DNA of 64,000 nucleotides, from contig CAYXNJ010000002.1 in assembly GCA_964466465.1 (NCBI GenBank), positions 36,653-100,652 on the forward strand, in the 5' to 3' direction. Under the pieces are notes generated by a model. That model made no database searches. It saw only the letters and a list, made by a program, of their open reading frames with translations, and was not told the origin of the DNA. The stretch comes from Sulfurospirillum sp964466465. Lineage in GTDB: Bacteria > Campylobacterota > Campylobacteria > Campylobacterales > Sulfurospirillaceae. The position numbers were made by a program, and so were the translations under genes. The stretch's first letter is position 1. Each line of letters starts with the position of its first letter. Below are positions 15,984 through 24,403 of the stretch, in pieces.

Positions 15984-17027
15984 TTATTTTTCGTCATTTC
16001 GATAGACACAAACGCGGTTTTTTCCACTCTTTTTAGCTCTATACATCGCCTCATCTGCTCGTTTGATCGCCTCTTCAAAAGCATGATTTTCAACTACACT
16101 TACGCCAAAACTGCATGTTACACGTAAAGACTCAATGCCCGTATCTGCGATACTTTGACGTATTTTTTCAGCGATTTGCGAACCTTTGTCTAATTCTGCT
16201 TCTACCCACATCACAAACTCTTCACCACCAAAACGGGCTATGACATCACTGCCTCGAAGATTTGCCACAATGCGTCTGCTCACACCTTGCAAGACCTTAT
16301 CACCTTTGTCATGCCCATAGGTGTCATTGATCGTTTTAAAATTATCGATGTCTGCAAAAATAATGCAGCCATTTTTACCTTCTTGAAGCCTCTTTTGAAG
16401 GGTTTCATCAAAGCCATTGCGATTGAACAGTTGCGTAAGAGGGTCTTTTTGAGCCAAAGCTAAAATGCGTTCTCTCTCGCTCTGGCTCTTTTCGATAATG
16501 CGCAAATACTCCTTTGCTTCACGTTTCATTTGCACATAACACAGCGTATCGTCTAGGTCATTTTCAACCCGAAATGCCGAGATAAAAACATCTTTATACC
16601 CAAGCTTGGATGTGCTTTTAAAGATGCCCGAAAACTCTTTAATGCGGTCTAACTCCTCTTTAAGAAGTACCTCTTTGGTATTGATGTAAAAGGAAGCTTG
16701 ACTCTTTTGCAATTCTTCCAATTCAAGACCAAACAGAGCATGATGACTTCGGTTTTGCCAGATGTATTTTCCCGTATTATCCACAATGCTAATGGCATCA
16801 TTGGAGTGCTCAAAAATCGTTTGAAACAAAATAAATTTCTGCCCAAACGCATAAAAAAGCATATAGGCACACAGGCTTAAAAAGAGAATGAGAAGGATGA
16901 GCAACACGAAAAAAGCGCCTCTTTCTTCATAGCTTATCATCTGAGCTATTTTACTAACAATGGTTCCTGCAATTCCTAGTGAAAAGAGACTGAGACCAAT
17001 AAAAAGAGGTGTTTTTTTCGTGCGCAT
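15984..17027 (-). CDS. PAS-GGDEF diguanylate cyclase downstream of feoB
   Basis: This 347-residue protein has two N-terminal membrane helices (about residues 7-30 and 36-65), a PAS domain (about 70-185, with DNTGKYIWQNRS) and a GGDEF domain with an intact active site FGGEEF and an upstream RGSD inhibitory site (RxxD). It should therefore make c-di-GMP and be limited by product binding. It starts three bases after the feoB stop, so it is probably co-transcribed with the ferrous iron transporter. Confidence 0.9.
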   Translation of the reverse strand: MRTKKTPLFIGLSLFSLGIAGTIVSKIAQMISYEERGAFFVLLILLILFLSLCAYMLFYAFGQKFILFQTIFEHSNDAISIVDNTGKYIWQNRSHHALFGLELEELQKSQASFYINTKEVLLKEELDRIKEFSGIFKSTSKLGYKDVFISAFRVENDLDDTLCYVQMKREAKEYLRIIEKSQSERERILALAQKDPLTQLFNRNGFDETLQKRLQEGKNGCIIFADIDNFKTINDTYGHDKGDKVLQGVSRRIVANLRGSDVIARFGGEEFVMWVEAELDKGSQIAEKIRQSIADTGIESLRVTCSFGVSVVENHAFEEAIKRADEAMYRAKKSGKNRVCVYRNDEK

Positions 17028-17030
17028 TTT

Positions 17031-19055
17031 TTAGTATCCTATAAAAGCAAGCAGATGAACAACACTGTACGCCAAGACCCATGCCGTAATATTGGGGAAA
17101 AGCAGATACAACAGACGCCATTTTGTCTCTTTCACTTCACTAAAAAAAGCACCCATAGCGGCAAAACATGGCGAATAGACCATCATCAAAATCAAAAAAG
17201 CGATACCCGCTTTAAAATCAATAGACTCTCTCACCACCGCAATTAAACCCTCGTTTGGCTCGCTATCTTCCAGTTCCACCGAATTAAGTGCGGCTAAAGT
17301 ACCTACAGCAACCTCTTTAGCGGCAAGCCCCGTAATGGCGGCTATGCTCATCTTCCAATCAAACCCTAAAGGCTCAAAAACAGGCTCTATCGCCCGACCA
17401 ATGGTTCCGATGTAGCTCTGCTCTAAAGGTACCGATACACCCTGCTCATCCAGTGGATACGTACTTAAAAACCAGATCACCAGTGAAGCACTACCTATAA
17501 AAAGACCTGCACGTTTTAAGAACAGAATGGAGCGAATTTGAAGCTCTTTAAGAAGCGCTAGTAAGGAAGGTAAACGGTATTTTGGCATCTCCATCACAAA
17601 CGGTTCGCTTTGACCCGAAAAAATAAGCCCTCTTAAGATGCGTGCCGCAATAAGCCCCAAAATAGCACCAATCACATAGATGGCAAACAGCAAATTCCCC
17701 GCATTTTCAGGCTCAAAAAAAGCACTCACAAACAACACATACACAGGCAATCTTGCGGAGCATGAAAAAAAGCTGATGACCAACATCGTGATGAGTTTAT
17801 CTTTGGGATTTTTAAGTGTCTTGGTTGCGATGTAGGCAGGAATGGAACATCCAAAGCCCGTCACAAGGGGTATAAAACTCTTCCCATGCAAACCAAAGCG
17901 TTTAAAAATACCATCGAGCAAATACGCCGTTCGTGCCATATAGCCTGTCTGTTCTAACAGATTGATACCCAAAAACAAGATGATAATATTAGGCAAAAAG
18001 CCAATGACCGCTCCAATAGAAGGGATGACACCTTCGCTGATGGCTTGGTTGATGACACCCTCAGGTAGCGCATGTTTCACCACGTCCGCAAACGCTCCAA
18101 CGACTTCCTCGATCCATCCCATAGGGATTTCACCTATGACAAACGTGACTTGAAACAGAAGCCACATAATGGCAAAGAAGAGTGGCAATCCAAACAATTT
18201 GTGAATCAAAAGTGTGTCTATCTTGCGACTTAGCGTATCAAGGGAAGGTTGTTTCACAGCAATCGAAGATAAAAATTTGATAATAGAACTGCGTGCCGAT
18301 GCCATCACAAAAGCATGGTTCTCTTCTGCTTCAAGAATCCCCAGTTTGGCTTGTTCATGCAGCAACACTTCGTAAAACTCTAAAAAGATGGGCTTATCGT
18401 GAATCAGTCGGTAGATGTCTTTATCATTTTCCAACAAACGAAGCGCGTAAAAACGCTTATGGGGCGCTAGCTCTTCATCTTTTTCCAAAAGTGCGCATAA
18501 GCGTTCCAATGCCATCTCGATATTGCGGTCATACACAAGATTGTGATTGGCTTCGCCAAAGGCGTGCATCTCTAATATCTTCTGAACCAGTGCATCAACA
18601 CCCCGTTTTTCTTTAGCAGAGACCAACATGACAGGAACACCCAGTGCCTTTGAAAGCGTCACATTGTCGATGGCACCACCGCTTTTTTCAACCTCATCAA
18701 TCATATTAAAGCACAAAATGACCTTGGTATCCAGCTCCAAGAGTTGCAAAGTCAAGTCAAGATTTTTGCTCACAGCGTTACTGTCGATGACGTTAATAAT
18801 GAGATCATACGTCTCTTGCAGTAAAAAGTGCTTTGTTACCTCTTCATCAGGAGCATAGGCGTTCAGCGAATAAATCCCTGGCAGATCGGTGATGATAATC
18901 TCATACCCACCTCTGCTCACATGCACCTCTTTTTTCTCAACCGTTACACCTGCAAAATTACCCACTTTAAAACTAGCCCCTGAAATGGCATTAATGAGCT
19001 CACTTTTACCTACATTTGGCTGACCAACGAGTGCTACACGAACAGTCTGGCTCAT
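17031..19055 (-). CDS. feoB: Ferrous iron transporter FeoB
   Basis: This protein of about 674 residues has an N-terminal GTPase domain (G1 GQPNVGKS, G3 DLPG, G4 NMID), a helical linker and the two gate-containing membrane halves (for example FGCSIPA and FSCSARLPVY) typical of FeoB. It carries Fe2+ across the inner membrane. ATG at 19055 gives an ATGA overlap with feoA; ATG at 19061 is also possible. It sits in an operon with feoA and c-di-GMP enzymes. Confidence 0.95.
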   Translation of the reverse strand: MSQTVRVALVGQPNVGKSELINAISGASFKVGNFAGVTVEKKEVHVSRGGYEIIITDLPGIYSLNAYAPDEEVTKHFLLQETYDLIINVIDSNAVSKNLDLTLQLLELDTKVILCFNMIDEVEKSGGAIDNVTLSKALGVPVMLVSAKEKRGVDALVQKILEMHAFGEANHNLVYDRNIEMALERLCALLEKDEELAPHKRFYALRLLENDKDIYRLIHDKPIFLEFYEVLLHEQAKLGILEAEENHAFVMASARSSIIKFLSSIAVKQPSLDTLSRKIDTLLIHKLFGLPLFFAIMWLLFQVTFVIGEIPMGWIEEVVGAFADVVKHALPEGVINQAISEGVIPSIGAVIGFLPNIIILFLGINLLEQTGYMARTAYLLDGIFKRFGLHGKSFIPLVTGFGCSIPAYIATKTLKNPKDKLITMLVISFFSCSARLPVYVLFVSAFFEPENAGNLLFAIYVIGAILGLIAARILRGLIFSGQSEPFVMEMPKYRLPSLLALLKELQIRSILFLKRAGLFIGSASLVIWFLSTYPLDEQGVSVPLEQSYIGTIGRAIEPVFEPLGFDWKMSIAAITGLAAKEVAVGTLAALNSVELEDSEPNEGLIAVVRESIDFKAGIAFLILMMVYSPCFAAMGAFFSEVKETKWRLLYLLFPNITAWVLAYSVVHLLAFIGY

Positions 19056-19279
19056 GCGCATTGCTCGATTAAAATGGCTTCGGCTTCTTCTTTACGAAGC
19101 GCTACAATGGTACTTTCCACACGCACATCAAAGGTTCCCTTGGCGATGGTCATGGCTAAAAGCGTGATGGAAGAACCAAGTGAAAATCCCATCGATAAAA
19201 GACGGTAACTTAAAGGTGCTTTGGCTGTAATTTTGGTGATGGTATAGCTCTGATTGAGCTTGGCTTCGGAGAGTTTCAT
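19052..19279 (-). CDS. feoA: FeoA family protein
   Basis: This 75-residue SH3-like protein (SYRLLSMGFSLGSSITLLAM, VALRKEEAEAI) is of the FeoA type, a cytoplasmic helper of FeoB. It overlaps the EAL gene by four bases upstream and feoB downstream, so the three proteins are translated together. Confidence 0.92.
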   Translation of the reverse strand: MKLSEAKLNQSYTITKITAKAPLSYRLLSMGFSLGSSITLLAMTIAKGTFDVRVESTIVALRKEEAEAILIEQCA

Positions 19280-20025
19280 AGGGCATCTTTTGAGGTAAGA
19301 TTGAGATGTTTAAAGATGTAACCTTGCACAAAATCAACGCCCAAAGACTTTGCAATTCTAAAGTCCTCCTCACTCTCAACCCCCTCTAGCACACTCTTTT
19401 TACCTTGTGCTTTGGCAAAAGATAAAAAGCCTTTGAGAATCTCTTGATAATCCTCGCATGCTCTAATTTTTGAAAGCCACGTACGGTCAAACTTTAAAAA
19501 CTGTGCCCGCTTGGTAAGATCAAAGCAAAACGGTTTTTTATCATTGCCAATGTCATCTTGCGCGATGGGGATGCCACTTTTTTGAATCTCATCCAAGCAG
19601 TGTGAAAGCAGTGTGGTTTGCATATCATCCGTATTTTCAGTGACTTCAATGCAAATATCTTGCACCTCTTCAAACAGATCATGCCAATACGCGATCTTCT
19701 CGCTATCGCTAAAATTATGCGGATCGATGTTGACAAACAACATACCACCTTCTTGTGGGCGATGGGCTAATTGCATGATTTTTAAGGCACGCTCTAACCT
19801 GAAAAAAAGCTCTTTGACTTGATGCGCTACTTGAAGAATGGGTGTTGGAGGGATTTGTTTGCCATTTAAAACAAAACGAGCGAGTGCTTCGTAACCGTAA
19901 ATATCGCCATTTTTCATATCGATGATGGGTTCATACTCGACCCAAAAACTTTGTGTCTCGATGATGTTACGTATATCATCGTAATTAAGGAGTTGTTCAT
20001 ATGCGGGTGTTGGAATAGACATCAT
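19276..20025 (-). CDS. EAL-domain c-di-GMP phosphodiesterase in feo operon
   Basis: This stand-alone EAL protein of 249 residues retains the catalytic residues one would look for: YEALAR, the Asn in FVNIDPHNF, Glu in IEVTEN, the acidic pair in AQDDIGND, Lys in FLKFDRTW, Glu in LEGVES and Gln in FVQGY. It should hydrolyse c-di-GMP. ATG at 20025 has AAAGG seven bases upstream. There is no sensor or membrane domain. Its gene immediately precedes and overlaps feoA, which ties its level to iron uptake. Confidence 0.9.
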   Translation of the reverse strand: MMSIPTPAYEQLLNYDDIRNIIETQSFWVEYEPIIDMKNGDIYGYEALARFVLNGKQIPPTPILQVAHQVKELFFRLERALKIMQLAHRPQEGGMLFVNIDPHNFSDSEKIAYWHDLFEEVQDICIEVTENTDDMQTTLLSHCLDEIQKSGIPIAQDDIGNDKKPFCFDLTKRAQFLKFDRTWLSKIRACEDYQEILKGFLSFAKAQGKKSVLEGVESEEDFRIAKSLGVDFVQGYIFKHLNLTSKDAL

Positions 20026-20049
20026 AAAACCTTTGGAAATAGCTAAAAT

Positions 20050-20073
20050 GAGCCCTAATGCACGTTAGGACTC
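20050..20073 (-). terminator. Hairpin between DUF2325 gene and EAL-feo genes, possible attenuator
   Basis: A nine-base-pair stem (one G-U pair) with a six-base loop lies between the DUF2325 stop and the EAL start. On the minus strand only a short run, ATTTTAG, follows, so any termination is probably partial and would lower feoAB relative to the first gene. Confidence 0.35.
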
Positions 20074-20085
20074 AATATGAAGCGT

Positions 20086-20397
20086 TTATTTTTCGAGCAT
20101 ACATCCGCCATTAGGATTGTATTTTTTACAGAGTTCGCAAAAGACAGAGCTTTCACTTCGTTTCGCGCAGATAAATTCAATCGCTTTACGCTTGGCTTCG
20201 TTTTTGAATTTATTCATGGCATTATGGTTCAAGAAATTGGTGAGCATAATCACCAACGTCACATCTTGCGGAATCTCTTTTTTTACCACAGAAGGATTTC
20301 TCGCATCCCAGTGCGTGACCTTCTCAAAAGAGAAATCCTGTAAAACAGAGGCTATGGAATCAATTTTATCGCCACCTATGACAAGTACTGCTGACAT
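20086..20397 (-). CDS. DUF2325 family protein, first gene of feo operon
   Basis: This 103-residue protein is of the DUF2325 type: an N-terminal nucleotide-fold-like VLVIGGDK motif, then THWDAR, LTNFLNHNAM and a Cys-rich tail (FCELCKKYNPNGGCM) that could bind metal or report redox state. ATG at 20397 with AAGGAG five bases upstream is preferred to GTG at 20400. It begins 14 bases downstream of a strong Fur box and heads the run to feoA and feoB. Its biochemical role is not known. Confidence 0.8.
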   Translation of the reverse strand: MSAVLVIGGDKIDSIASVLQDFSFEKVTHWDARNPSVVKKEIPQDVTLVIMLTNFLNHNAMNKFKNEAKRKAIEFICAKRSESSVFCELCKKYNPNGGCMLEK

Positions 20398-20410
20398 CAC
20401 TTCTCCTTTT

Positions 20411-20425
20411 TGATAATTATTATTG
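20411..20425 (-). promoter_or_regulatory. Fur box upstream of DUF2325-feo operon
   Basis: TGATAATTATTATTG matches the Fur consensus at 12 of 14 informative positions and lies directly before the ribosome binding site of the DUF2325 gene, so the feo operon is likely iron-repressed. Confidence 0.68.
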
Positions 20426-20462
20426 AAATAATAGGATAGTTAACCTTAATTTCTTTTAAATT

Positions 20463-20477
20463 TGAGAATAGTTATCA
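20463..20477. promoter_or_regulatory. Second Fur box in the divergent feo/NicO region
   Basis: TGAGAATAGTTATCA matches the Fur consensus at 12 of 14 informative positions. It lies between the divergent DUF2325 and NicO genes, 52 bases centre to centre from the other box, and could control either or both. Confidence 0.62.
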
Positions 20478-20552
20478 GTTAAAGCAAAAATCTCTTTATC
20501 CTTTTTACAATGGGAGTTCGCTAAAATAACGTTTACTTATTTTGGAGCTACC

Positions 20553-21302
20553 ATGACACTCTCTTCCATTGCCCTTACGTTTGCCGAAGCCAATCGTTAT
20601 TTCAATACCGAACTCTCTGCGCATTTTCGAGCTATTGATGAGGGAAGCCTTATGCCGATGCTGCTCATCTTCGCACTCTCTTTTGGGTATGGTGTCGTTC
20701 ATGCCATAGGTCCAGGTCATGGCAAAGCCCTTGTAGCGGGTTATCTACTTGCCAATCCTACCAAACGCTCACATGTGTTTCAAATAGGCTTTATGATCGC
20801 CATGGTTCATGCACTCTCTGCTCTTGTGGTAACCCTTAGTGCAACGTATCTCATTCACATCAGCGCGATGAAACTTTTTCGCCAAGTCAATCCACCTTTG
20901 TTTCAAATCTCAGGAGCGCTTATCGTCCTTATGGGTTGTTGGCTGCTCTATGATGTGTGGCGTTCACGACGTATCACTAAAGAGAGTGTTCGCCCTCACA
21001 AAAGCCGTTTTGGTGTTGTGGTTTTAGCGGGCATTGTACCTTGCCCTGGTGTCATTACGCTCTGCTTTTTTGCCATCACCCTCAGCCACATGACTGTTGG
21101 TATTGTTGCAGCCGTCTTTATGAGCCTTGGCATGGGACTTACTATCTCACTTGCAGGATTACTTGTGAGTAGTGTACAAAAAGCGCGTCCTATCGTAACA
21201 CAACCACGTTGGTTCTGGGCACTGCGTTTTATAGGTGTTTTATGTGTTATTGCTTTAGGGATTTGGTTCTTACTCAATCCTATGTCCACACGAGCGTTTT
21301 AG
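20553..21302 (+). CDS. NicO/RcnA-type nickel-cobalt transporter
   Basis: This 249-residue protein has six membrane segments and the NicO family motifs HAIGPGHGKALVAGYL and AGIVPCPGVITL. Family members move Ni2+ or Co2+, usually outward. The start has GGAG upstream. A gap of only three bases separates it from a second NicO gene, and Fur-box matches lie upstream, so it may be part of the response to metal imbalance during iron uptake. Substrate and direction cannot be read from sequence alone. Confidence 0.82.
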   Translation: MTLSSIALTFAEANRYFNTELSAHFRAIDEGSLMPMLLIFALSFGYGVVHAIGPGHGKALVAGYLLANPTKRSHVFQIGFMIAMVHALSALVVTLSATYLIHISAMKLFRQVNPPLFQISGALIVLMGCWLLYDVWRSRRITKESVRPHKSRFGVVVLAGIVPCPGVITLCFFAITLSHMTVGIVAAVFMSLGMGLTISLAGLLVSSVQKARPIVTQPRWFWALRFIGVLCVIALGIWFLLNPMSTRAF

Positions 21303-21305
21303 TTC

Positions 21306-22724
21306 ATGTTGAAAAAATTTCTTTTAACCTTTCTGTTTTTAGTCTTACCCTATCAGCTCTACGCCTGTGCCCTCTGCTCGCTTTATACCCCCTCTGCAAC
21401 GGTGAGCATCAACCTAGAAGGCACACCTACGAAGATAGAAACCGTGACATTTCAATGGAGTTTTAGCCAAGATTTTATCAACACGCTTTTAGAGCGTTAC
21501 GATGAGAACCATAATAAAAAGCTTGATCCTAAAGAGTTGGAACGCATTAAGGTCATTTTGGAAAATTACATTGCCAAACGCCATTATCTTACCAGCATTG
21601 AATGCCTAAGCGCATCACGCCCCAATCAAGAAGATATTAAAAAGCTTCCTCTTAAAATCATGAGTAAATCGTTTTGGCAAGAAGCAGATACTCTCAATTT
21701 TCGCTTTACCACTTCGCTAAATCAAGAAGTGACAACAGGCGATGAGCTTTCGTTTGTGATTGAAGATAAAGAAGAGTATTTTAAATTTTTAGTACATACG
21801 GTGACACATACGATTGCTGAGCCTTTTGCACTCGAATTTAATCTCTTTAACCACATCGCTTTTATGAAAATAACCAATGGCACAACGACTATCCAAGCCA
21901 AAGAGCTTCCAAAAGAAGTCATCACGCCACAACCGCAAGAGCAACCCAAAGAGATACCACCTTCAATGTCATGGTTACAATCGCGTCTTACGCATATGCA
22001 ACAAAACATCCAAGAAGCCATCACCACGTTAAAAAATGAAAGTACATTCACAGCCTATGCCCTATTTTTGGGCATTTCTTTTTTATACGGACTGCTTCAT
22101 GCCGCTGGACCTGGGCACGGTAAAGCGCTTGTCAGCTCTTACCTCTTTGCCTCCAAACATCGCTACAGCAAAGCCCTCAGCATGGCAGCACTCATTGGCA
22201 TCGTGCATACCTTTGCGGCTTTTTTGCTCACCCTTGTCATTTACGCCTTGTTCGATCTTTTCTTTAATGCCTTTTTTACCAATGTCACCTATTATGCGAC
22301 CAAACTCTCTGCACTCATCATTATAGGTATTGCGGGTTATTTGGTGTTGGGGAAAATCAAAGCGATGCGAAGTACTCCAAAAATTGTCTCGTTTTCAACA
22401 CATCCTTTTGCGTGTCGCTGTTCAGCGTGTTCGCCCAAATCTCAAAGTAGCGATTGGGGCGTGGTACTCAGTGCAGGCATCATCCCCTGCCCTGGAACCA
22501 TTACTATTTTTATTTTTGCGCTCAACACGGGAGCTTATCTTTTAGGCTTTTTAGCAGCCCTTAGCATGAGTCTTGGAATGAGTTGTGTTATCGCTCTAAC
22601 TTCCCTAGCAGCGGTGTTTACTAAAAATCGTTTTCAAACCAAAAGCCCTAAAATGCTTATTTACAGCGAGATGATCAGTCTTGCCATTATGCTAAGCCTT
22701 GGCTTCATACTTCTCATTGCTTAA
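21306..22724 (+). CDS. DUF1007-NicO fusion metal transporter
   Basis: This 472-residue protein joins a secreted-looking N-terminal DUF1007-like domain (signal peptide ending near QLYA; two cysteines in CALCSLY; EF-hand-like DENHNKKLDPKEL; about residues 20-190) to a linker and a C-terminal NicO transporter (HAAGPGHGKALVSSYL, AGIIPCPGTITI; about 245-472). The N-terminal half would lie in the periplasm and may bind the exported or imported ion. A short cytoplasmic loop with HPFACRCSACSP could also bind metal. It is the second of three genes of one operon. Confidence 0.82.
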   Translation: MLKKFLLTFLFLVLPYQLYACALCSLYTPSATVSINLEGTPTKIETVTFQWSFSQDFINTLLERYDENHNKKLDPKELERIKVILENYIAKRHYLTSIECLSASRPNQEDIKKLPLKIMSKSFWQEADTLNFRFTTSLNQEVTTGDELSFVIEDKEEYFKFLVHTVTHTIAEPFALEFNLFNHIAFMKITNGTTTIQAKELPKEVITPQPQEQPKEIPPSMSWLQSRLTHMQQNIQEAITTLKNESTFTAYALFLGISFLYGLLHAAGPGHGKALVSSYLFASKHRYSKALSMAALIGIVHTFAAFLLTLVIYALFDLFFNAFFTNVTYYATKLSALIIIGIAGYLVLGKIKAMRSTPKIVSFSTHPFACRCSACSPKSQSSDWGVVLSAGIIPCPGTITIFIFALNTGAYLLGFLAALSMSLGMSCVIALTSLAAVFTKNRFQTKSPKMLIYSEMISLAIMLSLGFILLIA

Positions 22725-22733
22725 GGAGCAGAT

Positions 22734-23249
22734 GTGTTTTTTCGCTTGACTTTTTTTGCCTATTTTCTTAGCACCTTTTTAGGGGCACATCCCCATGTTT
22801 TTATCGATACCAAAGTAAATGTCTTACCTGAGAAGATCGTTTTAACATGGAGTTTTGATGAGATGAGCTCTGCTATGCTAATGGACGATTACGATAAAAA
22901 CAAAAACAAAAAACTGGATCCTGATGAAGTCGCTTTTATGGAAAAAGATCACTTTAGAACATTAGAGCCTTACACCTACTTTACCCATATGTTTGATGGT
23001 AAAGATGAGTTTGATTTGAAACGTATTATCGAATTTACAGCCTCGTTTGAGAACAAAAAGCTTATCTATACCTTTGCGATTCCCAAGCCAAAATTTAAAA
23101 AATACGAACTACGTTTTTACGATGCGGAGATGTATGTAGCACTCATTGTGAAAAAAGAGTGGTTGCGCTGTTCTGAGGGCATTAAATGTAAAGTAGAGAG
23201 TTATGATGCGGACTTTTACTACGCTTACAAAGTCGTTGTTCAAGAATAA
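22734..23249 (+). CDS. DUF1007 family periplasmic protein
   Basis: This 171-residue protein has a signal peptide and the DUF1007 start HPHVFIDTKVNV, followed by an EF-hand-like loop DKNKNKKLDPDEV. The same domain is fused to the NicO transporter in the gene just upstream, so it is probably a paralogous periplasmic partner of that transporter. The start is GTG at 22734 (AAGGAG five bases upstream); the ATG two bases earlier is in another frame and soon stops. Confidence 0.8.
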   Translation: MFFRLTFFAYFLSTFLGAHPHVFIDTKVNVLPEKIVLTWSFDEMSSAMLMDDYDKNKNKKLDPDEVAFMEKDHFRTLEPYTYFTHMFDGKDEFDLKRIIEFTASFENKKLIYTFAIPKPKFKKYELRFYDAEMYVALIVKKEWLRCSEGIKCKVESYDADFYYAYKVVVQE

Positions 23250-23250
23250 T

Positions 23251-23278
23251 GAGAAGGCAAAATGCCTTCTCTTATTTT
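23251..23278. terminator. Bidirectional intrinsic terminator
   Basis: A nine-base-pair perfect stem (GAGAAGGCA/TGCCTTCTC) with a three-base loop is followed by TTATTTT on the plus strand. It ends the NicO operon and, read the other way, lies just beyond the small frame at 23277-23402. Confidence 0.85.
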
Positions 23279-23402
23279 AGCACGTGCATTTGCAAAAAAG
23301 CAGACGCTCTTTCGCACTTTTTTTGCTATCTGTTTCAACTTTTTTTGATTGTATGAAAGGCACAGTGTTCGATTGAACATTTACACTCAAGTACGCACTC
23401 AT
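23277..23402 (-). CDS. Candidate small protein coupled to flavodoxin (CKCTC tail)
   Basis: A 41-codon frame starts with ATG overlapping the flavodoxin stop (ATGA) and ends next to the bidirectional terminator. The product is polar and basic in the middle (KKVETDSKKSAKERLL) and ends FCKCTC, a cysteine-rich tail that could bind metal. Its position inside the transcribed region and the stop-start overlap support expression; there is no own ribosome binding site beyond the coupling, and no family is known to me. Confidence 0.4.
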   Translation of the reverse strand: MSAYLSVNVQSNTVPFIQSKKVETDSKKSAKERLLFCKCTC

Positions 23403-23905
23403 GCACACACCTTTAATGAAGCGTTTAACTGCTCGCACCATGTTGCGATACGGTTATCGCTTAGTTCACTTTGATTGTCTTCATCAAGGGCGAGTCCCAC
23501 AAATTTACCGTCAATCACGGAAGCCGAACTCTCATAGGAGTAGCCTTTGTCTTCCCATGCACCAATGACTTTAGCCCCTTTTTCGACCACCATGTCGTAT
23601 ATAAGACGCATACCACTCACAAAATCACTTCCATACCCTTCTTGATCTCCTAGCCCAAAAAGAGCTACGACTTTACCACTGAGGTCGGCAGATTTGAGGT
23701 GGCTCATAAAGCTATCCCAGTCATCTTGCAAATCACCGTCGTACCATGTCGATGTGCCTAAAATGAGCATGTCATATTTGGCAAGATCATCACCATTTTT
23801 GAGTTTACCCACATCGTAAATATCGGCATTCAAATGCTTTTGAATTTTCAAAGCCGCATCAGCAGTATTGCCATTGGTGCTTCCGTAAAAAATAGCTGTT
23901 TTCAT
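23399..23905 (-). CDS. fldA: Flavodoxin
   Basis: This protein of about 168 residues has the FMN phosphate loop GSTNGNTAD, the isoalloxazine-flanking loops TSTWYDGDLQDDW and GLGDQEGYGSDF, and long-chain flavodoxin length. It is a low-potential electron carrier that replaces ferredoxin when iron is scarce and is essential for pyruvate:flavodoxin oxidoreductase in related bacteria. ATG at 23905 is preferred because AAAGGAG lies too close to ATG at 23914. It follows a small Fur-box-preceded gene on the same transcript. Confidence 0.92.
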   Translation of the reverse strand: MKTAIFYGSTNGNTADAALKIQKHLNADIYDVGKLKNGDDLAKYDMLILGTSTWYDGDLQDDWDSFMSHLKSADLSGKVVALFGLGDQEGYGSDFVSGMRLIYDMVVEKGAKVIGAWEDKGYSYESSASVIDGKFVGLALDEDNQSELSDNRIATWCEQLNASLKVCA

Positions 23906-23931
23906 ATAACTCATTCTCCTTTAGTTAAGAT

Positions 23932-24378
23932 TTAATAGATGGTATAAGGGACTAATTTTAGGGTGTATTCAATGCCTAGAGCATCCAGTTTTGGGCTACG
24001 AATCGGCACATGCTTTCTGAAATTTTCATTTCTAGGAAAGAGCAGATAGATGTGCTTGCACTCTTGTGATTCCAAGAGATCAATCGCACGGTTTATCTCT
24101 TCATGTGCTTCAAGGTCAACCCTATGCTCAATCGTTTTCCATGTTGGATACAAGTGTAATGCCTCAGCACACTCATCACTTTGAATCACAATGCGTGAGC
24201 TCTCCTGAGTGATTGCGATATGAGGGTTTTGTCGTTTGACACGGCTAAACACATGGTGCGTAAAAAGCTCATAACTGTTGATGGTAAAGCAAAGATTGGG
24301 ATGCTTCGCAAGCAATGCCAAATCTTGACTGTCAAAACGTTTGCTGATTTCATGTAGGGTTGAATGCGCTTCGGACAT
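23932..24378 (-). CDS. Conserved-looking hypothetical protein upstream of flavodoxin
   Basis: I do not recognise this 148-residue protein. It is soluble, with no signal peptide or membrane segment, about ten His residues and two Cys in the first half (NLCFTIN, SDECAEAL) plus one near KHIYLL. It begins just after a Fur-box-like palindrome and ends 26 bases before the chosen flavodoxin start, so it is probably co-regulated with flavodoxin under iron limitation. No function is proposed. Confidence 0.7.
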   Translation of the reverse strand: MSEAHSTLHEISKRFDSQDLALLAKHPNLCFTINSYELFTHHVFSRVKRQNPHIAITQESSRIVIQSDECAEALHLYPTWKTIEHRVDLEAHEEINRAIDLLESQECKHIYLLFPRNENFRKHVPIRSPKLDALGIEYTLKLVPYTIY

Positions 24379-24403
24379 CGGTCACCTCTTTTTGTTTTTG
24401 AAA

